Origin: Burkholderiales bacterium
GTDB taxonomy: Bacteria > Pseudomonadota > Gammaproteobacteria > Burkholderiales > Burkholderiaceae_C
DNA: 64,000 bases
NCBI GenBank assembly: GCA_021414305.1
Contig: JAIOOS010000015.1
Coordinates: 496,001 to 560,000, forward strand
Direction: 5' to 3'
In this document: in pieces, positions 26,006 to 34,824 of the stretch
Layout: each line of letters begins with the position of its first letter
How positions within the stretch are numbered: the stretch's first letter is position 1
Translations under genes and position numbers: made by a program
The notes under the pieces: generated by a model
What the model was told of the DNA's origin: nothing
The model's database searches: none
What the model saw: only the letters and a program-made list of their open reading frames with translations

Positions 26006-27780
26006 GCCTCGCCGAGCGCCCGGGCCTCGGCGCTCGCCACTTCGGCACGGCGCAGCTGCACCGCGCCGCTTTCTTCGCCGGCGAGCAGGCCGATGTCCAG
26101 GCTCAGGTCGAGGAGCCGCTGGTCGCGGGCGAGGCGCAGCGGCGTCGCTCCGGCGGGGGCGAGAACGCGCAGCGCATCGTCGAGGCGGCGCAGCCGCCAG
26201 CCGCCGACGCCGATCAGCTCGTCGCCCGCGGCCAGGCCGATGCGCTCGCCGGCGCCGCCGCGCAGCACGTGCGTGACCTTCACGCCGGTGAGCGCGCTCT
26301 CGCTGACGCGCACGCCCAGGCGCTGGGCCAGCGTCGCCGCCTGGCGCTCGACGCTCACGCCGAAGCGCGTGAGCAGCACGGCCAGCGGCAGCTCGCCGGT
26401 GCCGTGCACCCAGGCCGCGAGCTCGGCCGCGTACGAGCGCCCGCCGATCGCTTCGAGAGCCGCGGCGATGTCGGCTTCGTCGACCGGGCCGCCCCGGCTC
26501 TCGGACCAGAGGCGCCGCATCACGTCGTCGAGCGAGCCGCGGCGTTCGCTGCGCAGCGTCAGGTCGAGAGCGAGCGCGACCAGCGAGCCCTTGGCGTAAT
26601 AGCTGACGGTCGCGTTTGGCGTGTTCTCGTCGCCACGGTAGTACTTGACCCAGGCGTCAAAGCTGGCCGCGGCCACGCTCTGCAACTCGCGGCCCGGCGT
26701 GCCGGCGACCGTGGTCATCGTCTTGGCCAGGAGGCGCAGGTAGTGGGCCGCATCGATCAGGCCGCTGCGCTGCAGCAGCAGATCGTCGTAATACGAGGTG
26801 AAGCCCTCGAAGAACCAGAGCAGGCGGGTGTAGTTCTCCTGCGCGTAGTCGAGGCGATGGAACTCGCGCGGCTTCAGCCGCTTGACGTTCCAGGCGTGGA
26901 AGTACTCGTGCGCGATCAGGCCGAGCAGGTCGGTGTAGCCCTCGCTCGGCTCGACGCGACCCGCGGGTGCGGCGCCCTCCGCGGCCCGCGTGCCGACGCC
27001 GCGGGCCGACTGCCGCGGCAGGTTGCGGCGCGGCGCCACCAGCGCCGTGCTCGCGCGGTGCTCGAGGCCGCCCCGGCCCTCGTCGACGGCGTTGAGCAGG
27101 AACAGGTAGCGCTCGAACGGCGCCTTGCCGTCCGGGCCGTGCCAGAACGCGATCTCGGCCTCGCAGATGCGCTTCGTGTCGGCGAGCAGGGTCTCGCCGT
27201 CGAAATCGGGAAAGGCGCCGGCGACGACCAGCTCGTGCGCCACGCCGGCGGCGCTGAAGCTGCCGCGCCAGAAGCGGCCGAGCTCGACCGGGTGATCGAC
27301 CAGCTCGTCGTAGTCAGCGGCGACGAATTCGTGCGTCGCCTCGCCGGCGTGCGGCCTCAGCGTCGTCGCCACCTGCCAGCCCGGCGGCAAGCCCGCGAGC
27401 GCCAGGCGATGCGCCTCGCCCTCGCGCCCTTCGACGCGCAGGCAGACGCCGGTGCCGTTGAAGAAGCCGCGATCGGCGTCGAGAAACGCCGCCCGCACCG
27501 AGAGGTCGAAGGCGTAGACGCGGTAGCGCAGCACGAGCTCGCCTTCGCCCGCGCACTGCGCGACCCAGCTCGCCTTGTCGATCTGCTCGATCGGCACCGG
27601 CCGCCCGTCCTGCTCTGCCGTCAGCGCCGAGAGGTGGCGTGCGAACTCGCGCACGAGGTAGCTGCCGGGAATCCAGACCGGCAGGCTGAGGCGCTGGGCG
27701 CGAGCGGGGCCGGCGACCCGCAACTCCACGGCGAAGGTGTGGCTGGCCGTGGCCGAGGCGTCGACAAGATAGCGAATCAT
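25990..27780 (-). CDS. M61-family metallopeptidase with PDZ domain
   Basis: A 596-residue glycyl-aminopeptidase-like protein. The zinc motif HEYFHAWNVKRLKP lies near residue 281 with the downstream glutamate in LLWFFEGFTSYYDD. The N-terminal 180 residues form the beta-rich M61 domain and the C-terminal 110 residues a PDZ-like domain (VTHVLRGGAGERIGLAAGDE). There is no signal peptide, so a cytoplasmic location is likely. The ATG at 27780 gives MIRYLVDASATASHTF, the normal family start. It diverges from cydA with 96 bases between starts. Confidence 0.92.
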   Translation of the reverse strand: MIRYLVDASATASHTFAVELRVAGPARAQRLSLPVWIPGSYLVREFARHLSALTAEQDGRPVPIEQIDKASWVAQCAGEGELVLRYRVYAFDLSVRAAFLDADRGFFNGTGVCLRVEGREGEAHRLALAGLPPGWQVATTLRPHAGEATHEFVAADYDELVDHPVELGRFWRGSFSAAGVAHELVVAGAFPDFDGETLLADTKRICEAEIAFWHGPDGKAPFERYLFLLNAVDEGRGGLEHRASTALVAPRRNLPRQSARGVGTRAAEGAAPAGRVEPSEGYTDLLGLIAHEYFHAWNVKRLKPREFHRLDYAQENYTRLLWFFEGFTSYYDDLLLQRSGLIDAAHYLRLLAKTMTTVAGTPGRELQSVAAASFDAWVKYYRGDENTPNATVSYYAKGSLVALALDLTLRSERRGSLDDVMRRLWSESRGGPVDEADIAAALEAIGGRSYAAELAAWVHGTGELPLAVLLTRFGVSVERQAATLAQRLGVRVSESALTGVKVTHVLRGGAGERIGLAAGDELIGVGGWRLRRLDDALRVLAPAGATPLRLARDQRLLDLSLDIGLLAGEESGAVQLRRAEVASAEARALGEAWTSG

Positions 27781-27876
27781 GGCCCGGCGATTGTCGCCGC
27801 GGGCGCAAGGTCTCGAACGAGGGCAAGATGGAGTCCTCACCGACGACCCGGACGGCCCCAGACCTCCCACCTCGCG

Positions 27877-29277
27877 ATGGATGCCCTCCTGATGGCGCGA
27901 ATGCAGTTCGCCGCCAACATCACCTTCCACATCCTCTTTCCGACGATCTCGATCGGCCTCGGCTGGGTGCTGCTGTTCATGCGCGTGCGCTGGCTGACGA
28001 CGCACCAGCAGGGCTGGCTCGACGCCTACCGCTTCTGGACCAAGGTGTTCGCCCTCACCTTCGCGCTGGGCGTGGTGAGCGGCATCACCATGAGCTTCCA
28101 GTTCGGCACCAACTGGCCGGGCTTCATGGAGAAGGTGGGCGACATCGCCGGCCCGCTGCTCGGCTACGAGGTGCTGACCGCGTTCTTCCTCGAGGCGGGC
28201 TTCCTCGGCATCATGCTGTTCGGCCACGGCCGGGTGAGCGAGCGCGTCCACCTGCTCGCGACGGTGCTGGTCGCCTTCGGCACCACGCTGAGCGCGTTCT
28301 GGATCCTGGCCCTCAACTCGTGGATGCAGACGCCGGCCGGCTACACGGTCGACGCCGGCGGCGTCTACCACGTCGCCAGCTGGATCGCGGTGATCTTCAA
28401 TCCCTCGTTCCCGTATCGCTTCGTGCACATGCTGCTGGCGTCGGCGCTGACGGTCTCGTTCCTGCTCGCCGGCCTGAGCGCCTGGCAGCTCCTGAAAGGC
28501 GTCGGCGCGCGCTCGGCGCCGCGCGTGCTGCGCCTGGCGCTGACGCTCGCCGCGGTCGCCGCGCCGCTGCAGATCCTCGCCGGCGACATGCACGGCCTCA
28601 ACACCCTCGAGCACCAGCCGCAGAAGATCGCGGCAATGGAAGGCGTGTGGGAGACCGAGCGGGGCGCGGCGCTGCGCCTCTTCGCCTGGCCCGACGAGAC
28701 GACGCGCAGCAACCGCTTCGAGATCGCCATCCCGAAGCTGGGCAGCCTGATCCTCACCCACACGATCGACGGCGAGGTCAAGGGCGTGAACGACTTCGTC
28801 GGTCGCCATCCGCCGGTGGCGCCGCTCTTCTTCGCCTTCCGGGCGATGGTCGGCATCGGCGTGCTGATGCTGGCGACCGCCTGGATCGGCGCCTTCCTCT
28901 ACTGGCGCCGCGGCTGGAACGCGGCGCGCCTGCCCCGCTGGCTGCTCGGCACCTTCGCGGCGATGACCTTCGCCGGCTGGGCGGCGACGGTGTGCGGTTG
29001 GTACGTCACCGAGATCGGCCGCCAGCCGTTCATCGTCCACGGCCTGATCCGCACCGCCGATGTCGTCTCCAAGGTGGTCCCGGCGGCGAGCGTCGCGCTC
29101 ACGCTTGCCCTCTACGTCGTGCTCTACCTGGCGCTGCTGCTCGCCTACGTGACGGTGCTCAAGTACATGGCCGAGAAGCCCGAAGAGGTGCTGGCGACCG
29201 AAGCGCAGGAGCGCGCCCGGCAGCCGGCGGGCGTCGCCACGTCGCCGCTCGCCGGGCCGGCGTCGGCGTCGGCGTGA
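27877..29277 (+). CDS. cydA: Cytochrome bd-type quinol oxidase subunit I
   Basis: A 466-residue integral membrane protein with about nine hydrophobic segments. ARMQFAANITFHILFPTISIG carries the heme ligand histidine near the N-terminus, and GWYVTEIGRQPFIVHGLIRT is the conserved C-terminal block. The Q-loop is short, as in cyanide-insensitive CioA-type oxidases. It reduces oxygen to water with electrons from ubiquinol and carries the hemes. The ATG at 27877 is preferred although the frame is open far upstream. It is followed by cydB after ten bases. Confidence 0.95.
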   Translation: MDALLMARMQFAANITFHILFPTISIGLGWVLLFMRVRWLTTHQQGWLDAYRFWTKVFALTFALGVVSGITMSFQFGTNWPGFMEKVGDIAGPLLGYEVLTAFFLEAGFLGIMLFGHGRVSERVHLLATVLVAFGTTLSAFWILALNSWMQTPAGYTVDAGGVYHVASWIAVIFNPSFPYRFVHMLLASALTVSFLLAGLSAWQLLKGVGARSAPRVLRLALTLAAVAAPLQILAGDMHGLNTLEHQPQKIAAMEGVWETERGAALRLFAWPDETTRSNRFEIAIPKLGSLILTHTIDGEVKGVNDFVGRHPPVAPLFFAFRAMVGIGVLMLATAWIGAFLYWRRGWNAARLPRWLLGTFAAMTFAGWAATVCGWYVTEIGRQPFIVHGLIRTADVVSKVVPAASVALTLALYVVLYLALLLAYVTVLKYMAEKPEEVLATEAQERARQPAGVATSPLAGPASASA

Positions 29278-29287
29278 GGAGCGCGCG

Positions 29288-30292
29288 ATGACGGTGATGA
29301 CCTTCGACGCCGCGCTGCCGGTCATCTTCATGGCCCTGATGGGCGTCTCGATGCTGGTCTACGTGATCAGCGACGGCTACGACCTGGGCGTCGGCATGCT
29401 GATGCATCGCGCGACGCCTGAGGAAAAGGACATGCTGGTCGCCTCGATCGGGCCCTACTGGGACGCGAACGAGACCTGGCTGGTGCTCGGCATCGGCATC
29501 CTGCTGATCGCCTTTCCCAAGGCGCACGGCATCGTCCTGCAGGCGATCTACCTGCCGGTGGCGCTGATGCTGATCGGCCTGACGCTGCGCGGCGTCGCCT
29601 TCGACTTCCGCGTCAAGGCCAAGGAGGGGCACAAGGCGACCTGGGATCGCCTGTTCTTTGCCGGCTCGGTGGTCACGTCGGTGGCCCAGGGCTGGATGCT
29701 CGGCCGCTACGTCAGCGGCTTCGGCGAGGGCTGGAACTATCCGGTCTTCGCCGCCGCGATCGCCCTCGCCCTGCCGATGGCCTACGTGCTCATGGGCGCG
29801 TGCTGGCTGGTCATGAAGAGCGAGGGCGCGCTGCAGGAAAAGGCGATCGGCTGGGCCCGTGTCGCCTGGCCGCCTGTCGTCGCCGGCATGGTGCTGATCT
29901 CGATGGCCACGCCCTGGATCAGCGTCACGGTGCGCGAGCGCTGGTTCGCCCTGCCCGAGATCATCGCCCTGGTGACGATTCCGCTCTCGACCGCGGCGGC
30001 GCTGCTCACGGTGCGGGCGATGCTGAACACGCAGATCGTGCGCGGCGCGCTCTGCTGGCTGCCGTTCGCGCTGATGATCGGCGTGTTCCTGTTCGGCTTC
30101 CTCGGCCTGGCCTACAGCATCTATCCGTTCGTGGTGATCGACCAGCTCACGATCTGGCAGGCGGCGAGCAGCCCCGAGGCCCTCAAGTTCATCCTCTTCG
30201 GCGTGTGCATCTCGGTGCCGGCGATCGCCGGCTATACGATCTACTCGTACTGGGTGTTCCGCGGCAAGACCGGCGAGCTGAAGTACGCCTGA
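29288..30292 (+). CDS. cydB: Cytochrome bd-type quinol oxidase subunit II
   Basis: A 334-residue membrane protein with about eight hydrophobic segments. VISDGYDLGVGMLMHR and SIGPYWDANETWLVLGIG are the signature blocks of CydB, and VVIDQLTIWQAASSPEALKF is the usual C-terminal region. It pairs with CydA. No short CydX-like frame is recognised in the 31 bases before the next gene. Confidence 0.95.
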   Translation: MTVMTFDAALPVIFMALMGVSMLVYVISDGYDLGVGMLMHRATPEEKDMLVASIGPYWDANETWLVLGIGILLIAFPKAHGIVLQAIYLPVALMLIGLTLRGVAFDFRVKAKEGHKATWDRLFFAGSVVTSVAQGWMLGRYVSGFGEGWNYPVFAAAIALALPMAYVLMGACWLVMKSEGALQEKAIGWARVAWPPVVAGMVLISMATPWISVTVRERWFALPEIIALVTIPLSTAAALLTVRAMLNTQIVRGALCWLPFALMIGVFLFGFLGLAYSIYPFVVIDQLTIWQAASSPEALKFILFGVCISVPAIAGYTIYSYWVFRGKTGELKYA

Positions 30293-30323
30293 CCGAAGTA
30301 CACGCACGAGAAAGCGACGCACC

Positions 30324-31079
30324 ATGAACTTCGCCCGCCCCGATCGCTTCGCCCCCGAGGAATGGGAGGCGCGCGTGCAGCTCGCCGCCGCCTACCGGAT
30401 CTTCGACCACCTCGGCTGGACCGAGCTGATCTACAACCACATCTCGCTGCGCGTTCCGGGCGAGGCGCAGCACTACCTGATCAACCCGTTCGGCCTGCAC
30501 TACTCGGAGGTCTGCGCTTCGAACCTGGTCAAGGTCGACCTCGCGGGCAAGGTCGTCGGCCACTCCGACTGGCCGATCAACCCGGCCGGCATCACCTTCC
30601 ACGGCGCGATCCACGCCACGCTGCCCGGGGCGCACGCCGTGATGCACCTGCACACCACCGCGACCCAGGCGGTCTGCTGCCTGAAGGACGGGCTGTCGTT
30701 CACCAACTTCTACGCCGCGCAGCTCTACGGCAAGGTCGCGTACCACGACTTCGAGGGCATCACCGTCCACGCCGACGAGGGCGAGCGCATCCTGCGCAGC
30801 GCCGAGGGCCGCTCGGTGCTGCTGCTGCGCAACCACGGCCCGGTGACGATCGGCGAGACGCTGCCGCAGGCCCTGCTGCTGATGTGGACCGTCAATCGCG
30901 CCTGCGAGGTGCAGCTGGCGATGCAGGGCAAGGGCGAGGCGATCCCGATTTCGCGCGCGGTGCTCGAGAAGTGCGTCGCCGACGCGCTGCAGTTCAACCC
31001 GAAGTACGGCGCCGGCCAGGATTCGTTCGCCGCCCTGCAGCGACTGGTCGACCGCAAGGACCCGAGCTACCGGATGTAG
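30324..31079 (+). CDS. Class II aldolase/adducin family protein
   Basis: A 251-residue protein with the family fold. GWTELIYNHISLRVPG is the N-terminal substrate block, AVMHLHTTATQAVCCL the zinc-binding HxH, and LLLRNHGPVTIGE carries the third histidine. The reaction is not predictable from sequence: the family includes fuculose-phosphate aldolases and many unassigned members, and proteins this size in proteobacteria are usually unassigned. It lies 31 bases after cydB on the same strand, so it may be read from the cyd transcript. Confidence 0.88.
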   Translation: MNFARPDRFAPEEWEARVQLAAAYRIFDHLGWTELIYNHISLRVPGEAQHYLINPFGLHYSEVCASNLVKVDLAGKVVGHSDWPINPAGITFHGAIHATLPGAHAVMHLHTTATQAVCCLKDGLSFTNFYAAQLYGKVAYHDFEGITVHADEGERILRSAEGRSVLLLRNHGPVTIGETLPQALLLMWTVNRACEVQLAMQGKGEAIPISRAVLEKCVADALQFNPKYGAGQDSFAALQRLVDRKDPSYRM

Positions 31080-31105
31080 ACCGCGCGCGCACGCCGCGCC
31101 CGGCC

Positions 31106-31831
31106 TCAGGACTTGCTGCGAACGGCGACGAGCTGCTTTTCCACCGCGTCGGCGTTGAGCGCGCCGGCACGCTGGCTGCCGTCTTCGAACACCAGGCCCG
31201 GCGTGCCGTTGATGCGGTGCTTCTTGCCGAACGCATAGTTGCGCTGCAGCGCGCTCGAGTCGCAGTTCGGGCTGCCTTCGGCCGGCGTGCCCTTGATCAT
31301 CCAGTCGCGCCAGGCCTTGGTGTTGTCCTTGGCGCACCAGATCGCCTTCGACTTCTCGGGCGAGTCGCCGCCGAGGATCGGATAGAGAAAGGTGTAGACG
31401 GTGACGTTCTTCACTTCCTGCAGGTCGCGCTCGAACTTCTTGCAATAGCCGCAGTTCGGGTCGGCGAAGACGACGAGCTTCCTGTCGCCGTTGCCCTGCT
31501 TCCAGACGATCGCGTCCTTGAGCGGCAGGCTCTTGAAGTCGATCGCGGTCAGCTTGGAGATGCGCTGCTCGGTGAGGTTGACGCGCGTCCTGGTCTCGAT
31601 CACCTCGCCCTGGATCAGGTAGCTGCCGTTCTCGTCGGTGTAGAGGATCTCGGTGCCGATGCGGATCTCGTAGATGCCGGGCATGCCGGTCTTCGAAACC
31701 TCGTCGATCTTCGGGAAATCGGGAATCCGCTCGGCGAGGTTCTTGCGGATTTCCGCCTCGCCCGCGAAGGTCGCGGAAGCGAAGCAGGCGGTGAGCAGAA
31801 CGGCGGCCAGGGCGCGCAGGGTGTTTTTCAT
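31106..31831 (-). CDS. dsbC: Thiol:disulfide interchange protein DsbC
   Basis: A 241-residue periplasmic disulfide isomerase. The ATG at 31831 gives a clear signal peptide (MKNTLRALAAVLLTACFAS, cleavage near TFA-G). The N-terminal dimerisation domain is followed by a thioredoxin domain with the active site CGYC in VVFADPNCGYCKKFE, and the cis-proline loop GTPGLVFEDG. A second cysteine pair is present (IWCAKD and SPNCDS). It lies eight bases behind the monooxygenase gene on the same strand. Confidence 0.95.
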   Translation of the reverse strand: MKNTLRALAAVLLTACFASATFAGEAEIRKNLAERIPDFPKIDEVSKTGMPGIYEIRIGTEILYTDENGSYLIQGEVIETRTRVNLTEQRISKLTAIDFKSLPLKDAIVWKQGNGDRKLVVFADPNCGYCKKFERDLQEVKNVTVYTFLYPILGGDSPEKSKAIWCAKDNTKAWRDWMIKGTPAEGSPNCDSSALQRNYAFGKKHRINGTPGLVFEDGSQRAGALNADAVEKQLVAVRSKS

Positions 31832-31838
31832 GGTGCTG

Positions 31839-32948
31839 TCAGGAGTCGAGCGCCCGCGCGGTGAGCCAGCGCTTGAGCGGCGAAAGGCGATTGACGAGGG
31901 CCAAGCCATTGTTGCGGAGTTCGCGGATCGGTGCTTTGTCCTCGGCGAACAAACGCAGCAATCCGTCGGTAATTCGCAGCATCGCCGAAGTCGGCGCGGC
32001 GCGCAGCCGCACGTACCGCCGAAGCAACCGTTCGTCGCCGAGGCGGCGCCAGGGCTCGCGCTCGGCGATCACGGCCACGAGCGCAGCGACATCGGCCAGG
32101 CCGAGGTTGAGGCCCTGCCCGGCCAGGGGATGAACGACGTGCGCGGCGTCGCCGGCCAGCACCCAGCCCGGGCCGCACCAGGTCGCGGCGCGGCCGATCG
32201 CCAGCGGCCACGCGGCGCGATCCGAAGCGAGGCGAAGCTCGCCGGCCTCGCCGCCCGTGGCGAGCGCGAGCTCGCGCTCGAATTCCGCGGCTTCGACGGC
32301 GAGAAGCGCCTCGGCCCGCTCCGTAGGCAGCGACCAGACCAACCCGTACGAGCGACCGGGCTCGGGCCGGGCGAAGGGCAGCAGGGCGAGCACGTCGGGC
32401 GAGCGGAACCACTGCCGGGCGACCTGGCCGTGCGGCCGCGAGGCCACCAGGCGCGCGGCGATCGCCTTCTGGCCGTAGGCCTCGGTGGCGATGCCGGCGG
32501 CGAGCTGCTTCAGCCCGGCGGCGGCGCGGCCTTCGCAGTGGGCGAGCAGGGTCGCGGTCACGTCGCTCTCGACCCGTGTCACGTGCGGCGCGAAGCGCAG
32601 CGCGGCATCGAGCTCCTGCTCCAGCGCCGCGGCGTCGGTGATCACGGCGAGCTCGCCGATGTGCTGCTCCCAGGCCGAGAATTCGAGCGCCTCGCCTCCA
32701 GAGTCGCCGTGCACGAGCATGTCGTGGACGGGTGTCTTCGCGTCTTCGGGCAGGGCGTCCCAGACTTTCAGGCTGCGCAGCAGGTCCACCGAGCCGGCGT
32801 TGAGCGCATAGGCGCGAACGTCGTCCCGGCCGGCGCCGCGGGTGGGCGCGCCACGCAGCGCGACCGAGAGCCCGAGCCGGGCCAGCGCGAGCGCCAGGGT
32901 CTTGCCGACGATGCCCGCACCGGCCACCTGGACATCGAAGGAACGCAT
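31839..32948 (-). CDS. UbiH/UbiF/VisC-family FAD-dependent monooxygenase
   Basis: A 369-residue flavoprotein probably acting in ubiquinone hydroxylation. VAGAGIVGKTLALALARLG is the FAD dinucleotide-binding GxGxxG motif and GWVLAGDAAHVVHPLAGQG the GD motif with the LNLGLADV tail typical of ubiquinone hydroxylases. The middle DGxxS motif is not recognisable; the corresponding stretch reads HCEGRAAAGLKQL. Which ring position it hydroxylates cannot be inferred. A TACAAT hexamer lies seven bases before the ATG. Confidence 0.85.
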   Translation of the reverse strand: MRSFDVQVAGAGIVGKTLALALARLGLSVALRGAPTRGAGRDDVRAYALNAGSVDLLRSLKVWDALPEDAKTPVHDMLVHGDSGGEALEFSAWEQHIGELAVITDAAALEQELDAALRFAPHVTRVESDVTATLLAHCEGRAAAGLKQLAAGIATEAYGQKAIAARLVASRPHGQVARQWFRSPDVLALLPFARPEPGRSYGLVWSLPTERAEALLAVEAAEFERELALATGGEAGELRLASDRAAWPLAIGRAATWCGPGWVLAGDAAHVVHPLAGQGLNLGLADVAALVAVIAEREPWRRLGDERLLRRYVRLRAAPTSAMLRITDGLLRLFAEDKAPIRELRNNGLALVNRLSPLKRWLTARALDS

Positions 32949-32953
32949 CGAAT

Positions 32954-32983
32954 CGATTGTAGGGAGCGCTCGCGAGACAATCG
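32954..32983. repeat. Inverted repeat between divergent genes
   Basis: CGATTGT (32954-32960) and ACAATCG (32977-32983) are perfect inverted arms separated by 16 bases that contain AGCGCT. They lie six bases from the start of the monooxygenase gene and 35 from that of the MOSC gene. The arm on the left includes a TACAAT on the - strand that could be a -10 box. It may be an operator or a fortuitous match. Confidence 0.35.
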
Positions 32984-33017
32984 CCCGCCCTCCCGACCTT
33001 CACGGATACCCTCTCCC

Positions 33018-33890
33018 ATGAGCGCGAGCGACAGCAACGACGACACCGCGGTGAGCCTGGCCTCGGTTCACGTCTACCCGATCAAGTCCTGCGCCGGCAC
33101 GACGCCCGCCGAGGCCCTGCTGGTCGAGACCGGCTTCGACCTCGACCGGGCCTGGATGGTGGTCGACGCTGCCGGCGAGTTCGTGACCCAGCGCGAGCTG
33201 CCGCGCATGGCGCTGATCCAGCCGACGCTCAAGCTCAGCGAGATGATCCTGCGCGCGCCCGGCATGCTGGCCCTGCACGTCGCCCTCGACCGGGTCGAGG
33301 CGCCCTGCACGGTGAAGGTGTGGAACGACACCGTCGCGGCGTTCGACATGGGGCCGCTCTGCGCCCAGTGGTTCAGCGACTTCCTCGGCCGGCCGCTCCG
33401 CCTGGCGCGCTTCGATCCCGAGACCCGGCGCCTGGCGAACCGGCGCTGGACCGGAGCGATCGAGGCCGAGACCTCGTTCCAGGACGGCTTTCCGCTGCTC
33501 GTCGCCTCGAGCGCGTCGCTGGCCGAGGTCAACCGCCGGCTGGCGCTGACCGGCGAGGCGGCGGTGACGATGGCGCGCTTTCGTCCGAACCTGGTGCTGG
33601 ACGGTCTCGACGAGCACGGCGAGGACCACCTCGACGAGATCGTCTTCGACATGGCCGAGGGACCGGTGCGGCTGAAGCTCGTGAAGCCCTGCGCCCGCTG
33701 CCCGATCCCCGACGTCGATCCGGTCACCGCGGTGCCCGGCCACGCCGTCGGCGACGTGCTCGCGCAGTACCGCGCCGACCGCCGCCTCGACGGCGCCCTC
33801 ACCTTCGGCATGAACGCGATCGTCGTCGAAGGAATCGACAGGACCTTGCGCGCCGGCATGCCCGGCCGGGCACGCATCGCCTTCGACTGA
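33018..33890 (+). CDS. MOSC domain protein (YcbX-like)
   Basis: A 290-residue protein with an N-terminal MOSC beta-barrel domain (VSLASVHVYPIKSCAGTTPAEA) and the MOSC domain proper near the C-terminus, with the conserved cysteine in KPCARCPIPDVDP. Family members are linked to molybdenum cofactor enzymes and to reduction of N-hydroxylated compounds. No ferredoxin domain is attached, unlike longer YcbX proteins. The ATG at 33018 is the first one after the divergent intergenic region. It is eight bases upstream of the next gene. Confidence 0.9.
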   Translation: MSASDSNDDTAVSLASVHVYPIKSCAGTTPAEALLVETGFDLDRAWMVVDAAGEFVTQRELPRMALIQPTLKLSEMILRAPGMLALHVALDRVEAPCTVKVWNDTVAAFDMGPLCAQWFSDFLGRPLRLARFDPETRRLANRRWTGAIEAETSFQDGFPLLVASSASLAEVNRRLALTGEAAVTMARFRPNLVLDGLDEHGEDHLDEIVFDMAEGPVRLKLVKPCARCPIPDVDPVTAVPGHAVGDVLAQYRADRRLDGALTFGMNAIVVEGIDRTLRAGMPGRARIAFD

Positions 33891-33897
33891 AGGGCCC

Positions 33898-34824
33898 GTG
33901 CATCGCTTCAAGACCTGGCAGCTGTTCGCGGTCTGCGTCCTGATCTGGGGCACGACCTGGCATGCGATCACCTACCAGCTGTCCGACCTCGCGCCGGAGT
34001 TCGGCGTGGCGGTCCGCTACACGATCGCCGGCGGCAGTCTCGTCGCCTTCGCGCTCTGGCGCGGTGAGAGGCTGCGCTTCCCGCTCGCCGCGCACGTCGC
34101 CCTGGCGCTGCAGGGCGCCTTTCTCTACGGCGTGTCGTACGTCTGCGTCTATCACGCCGAGCGCTACGTCGCCTCCGGGCTGGTGGCGGTGGGCTACTCG
34201 GCCTCGCCCCTGCTCACCGGGCTGGGCGCGGCGGCGCTCTTCGGCGTTGCCGTCGGCCGCCGCTTCGTCGCCGGCGGTGTCCTCGGCCTCGCCGGCGTCG
34301 CGCTGATCTTCTGGCCGGAGATCGTGCGCCCCGCCGCCGGCGAAGACGGCACGTTCGGCCTCGTGTTCACGGTGGCTTCGGTCCTGCTCTCGGCGGTCGG
34401 CAGCCTGTCGGCGAGCCGCAACCGCACGCGCGGCGTTCCGCTGCTCCCGGCGATGGGCTTCGGCATGCTTTACGGTGCCGTCTGGGCGGCAGTACTCGGG
34501 CTGGTTCTGGGCCGCGACTTCGCCCTGCCGACGGCACCGAGCTGGTGGCTTTCGCTCGCCTGGCTGGCGTTCGCCGGCTCGGTCGTTGCCTTCGCCTGCT
34601 TCCTGACGCTGCAGGACCGGCTCGGCCCGGGGCCGGCGGGCACCGTCGGCGTGATGACGCCGCTCCTGGCGCTCGGGGTCTCGCTGCTGCTCGAGGGCTA
34701 CCGGCCCGACGTGCTGACCGCCGTCGGGATCGCGCTGGCGGTGGCGGGCAACGCGCTGATGCTGCGCCCGGCGCGGCTGCGTCGGGTCGCTGCGCTCAGG
34801 GGCGGCGCGACGGCAATGGAATGA
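33898..34824 (+). CDS. EamA/DMT-family transporter
   Basis: A 308-residue membrane protein with about ten hydrophobic segments in two EamA repeats. The start WQLFAVCVLIWGTTWHAITYQ is typical of the drug/metabolite transporter superfamily. Substrate unknown. The start codon is GTG at 33898, preceded by GAAGGG five to ten bases upstream. The gene overlaps the convergent pirin gene by 29 bases at its 3' end. Confidence 0.9.
   Translation: MHRFKTWQLFAVCVLIWGTTWHAITYQLSDLAPEFGVAVRYTIAGGSLVAFALWRGERLRFPLAAHVALALQGAFLYGVSYVCVYHAERYVASGLVAVGYSASPLLTGLGAAALFGVAVGRRFVAGGVLGLAGVALIFWPEIVRPAAGEDGTFGLVFTVASVLLSAVGSLSASRNRTRGVPLLPAMGFGMLYGAVWAAVLGLVLGRDFALPTAPSWWLSLAWLAFAGSVVAFACFLTLQDRLGPGPAGTVGVMTPLLALGVSLLLEGYRPDVLTAVGIALAVAGNALMLRPARLRRVAALRGGATAME

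Noticed and set aside
25990..29331. A single very long - strand frame joining the M61 peptidase to sequence antisense to cydA
   Set aside because: The part upstream of 27780 is antisense to cydA and has no motif; the M61 family start is at 27780.
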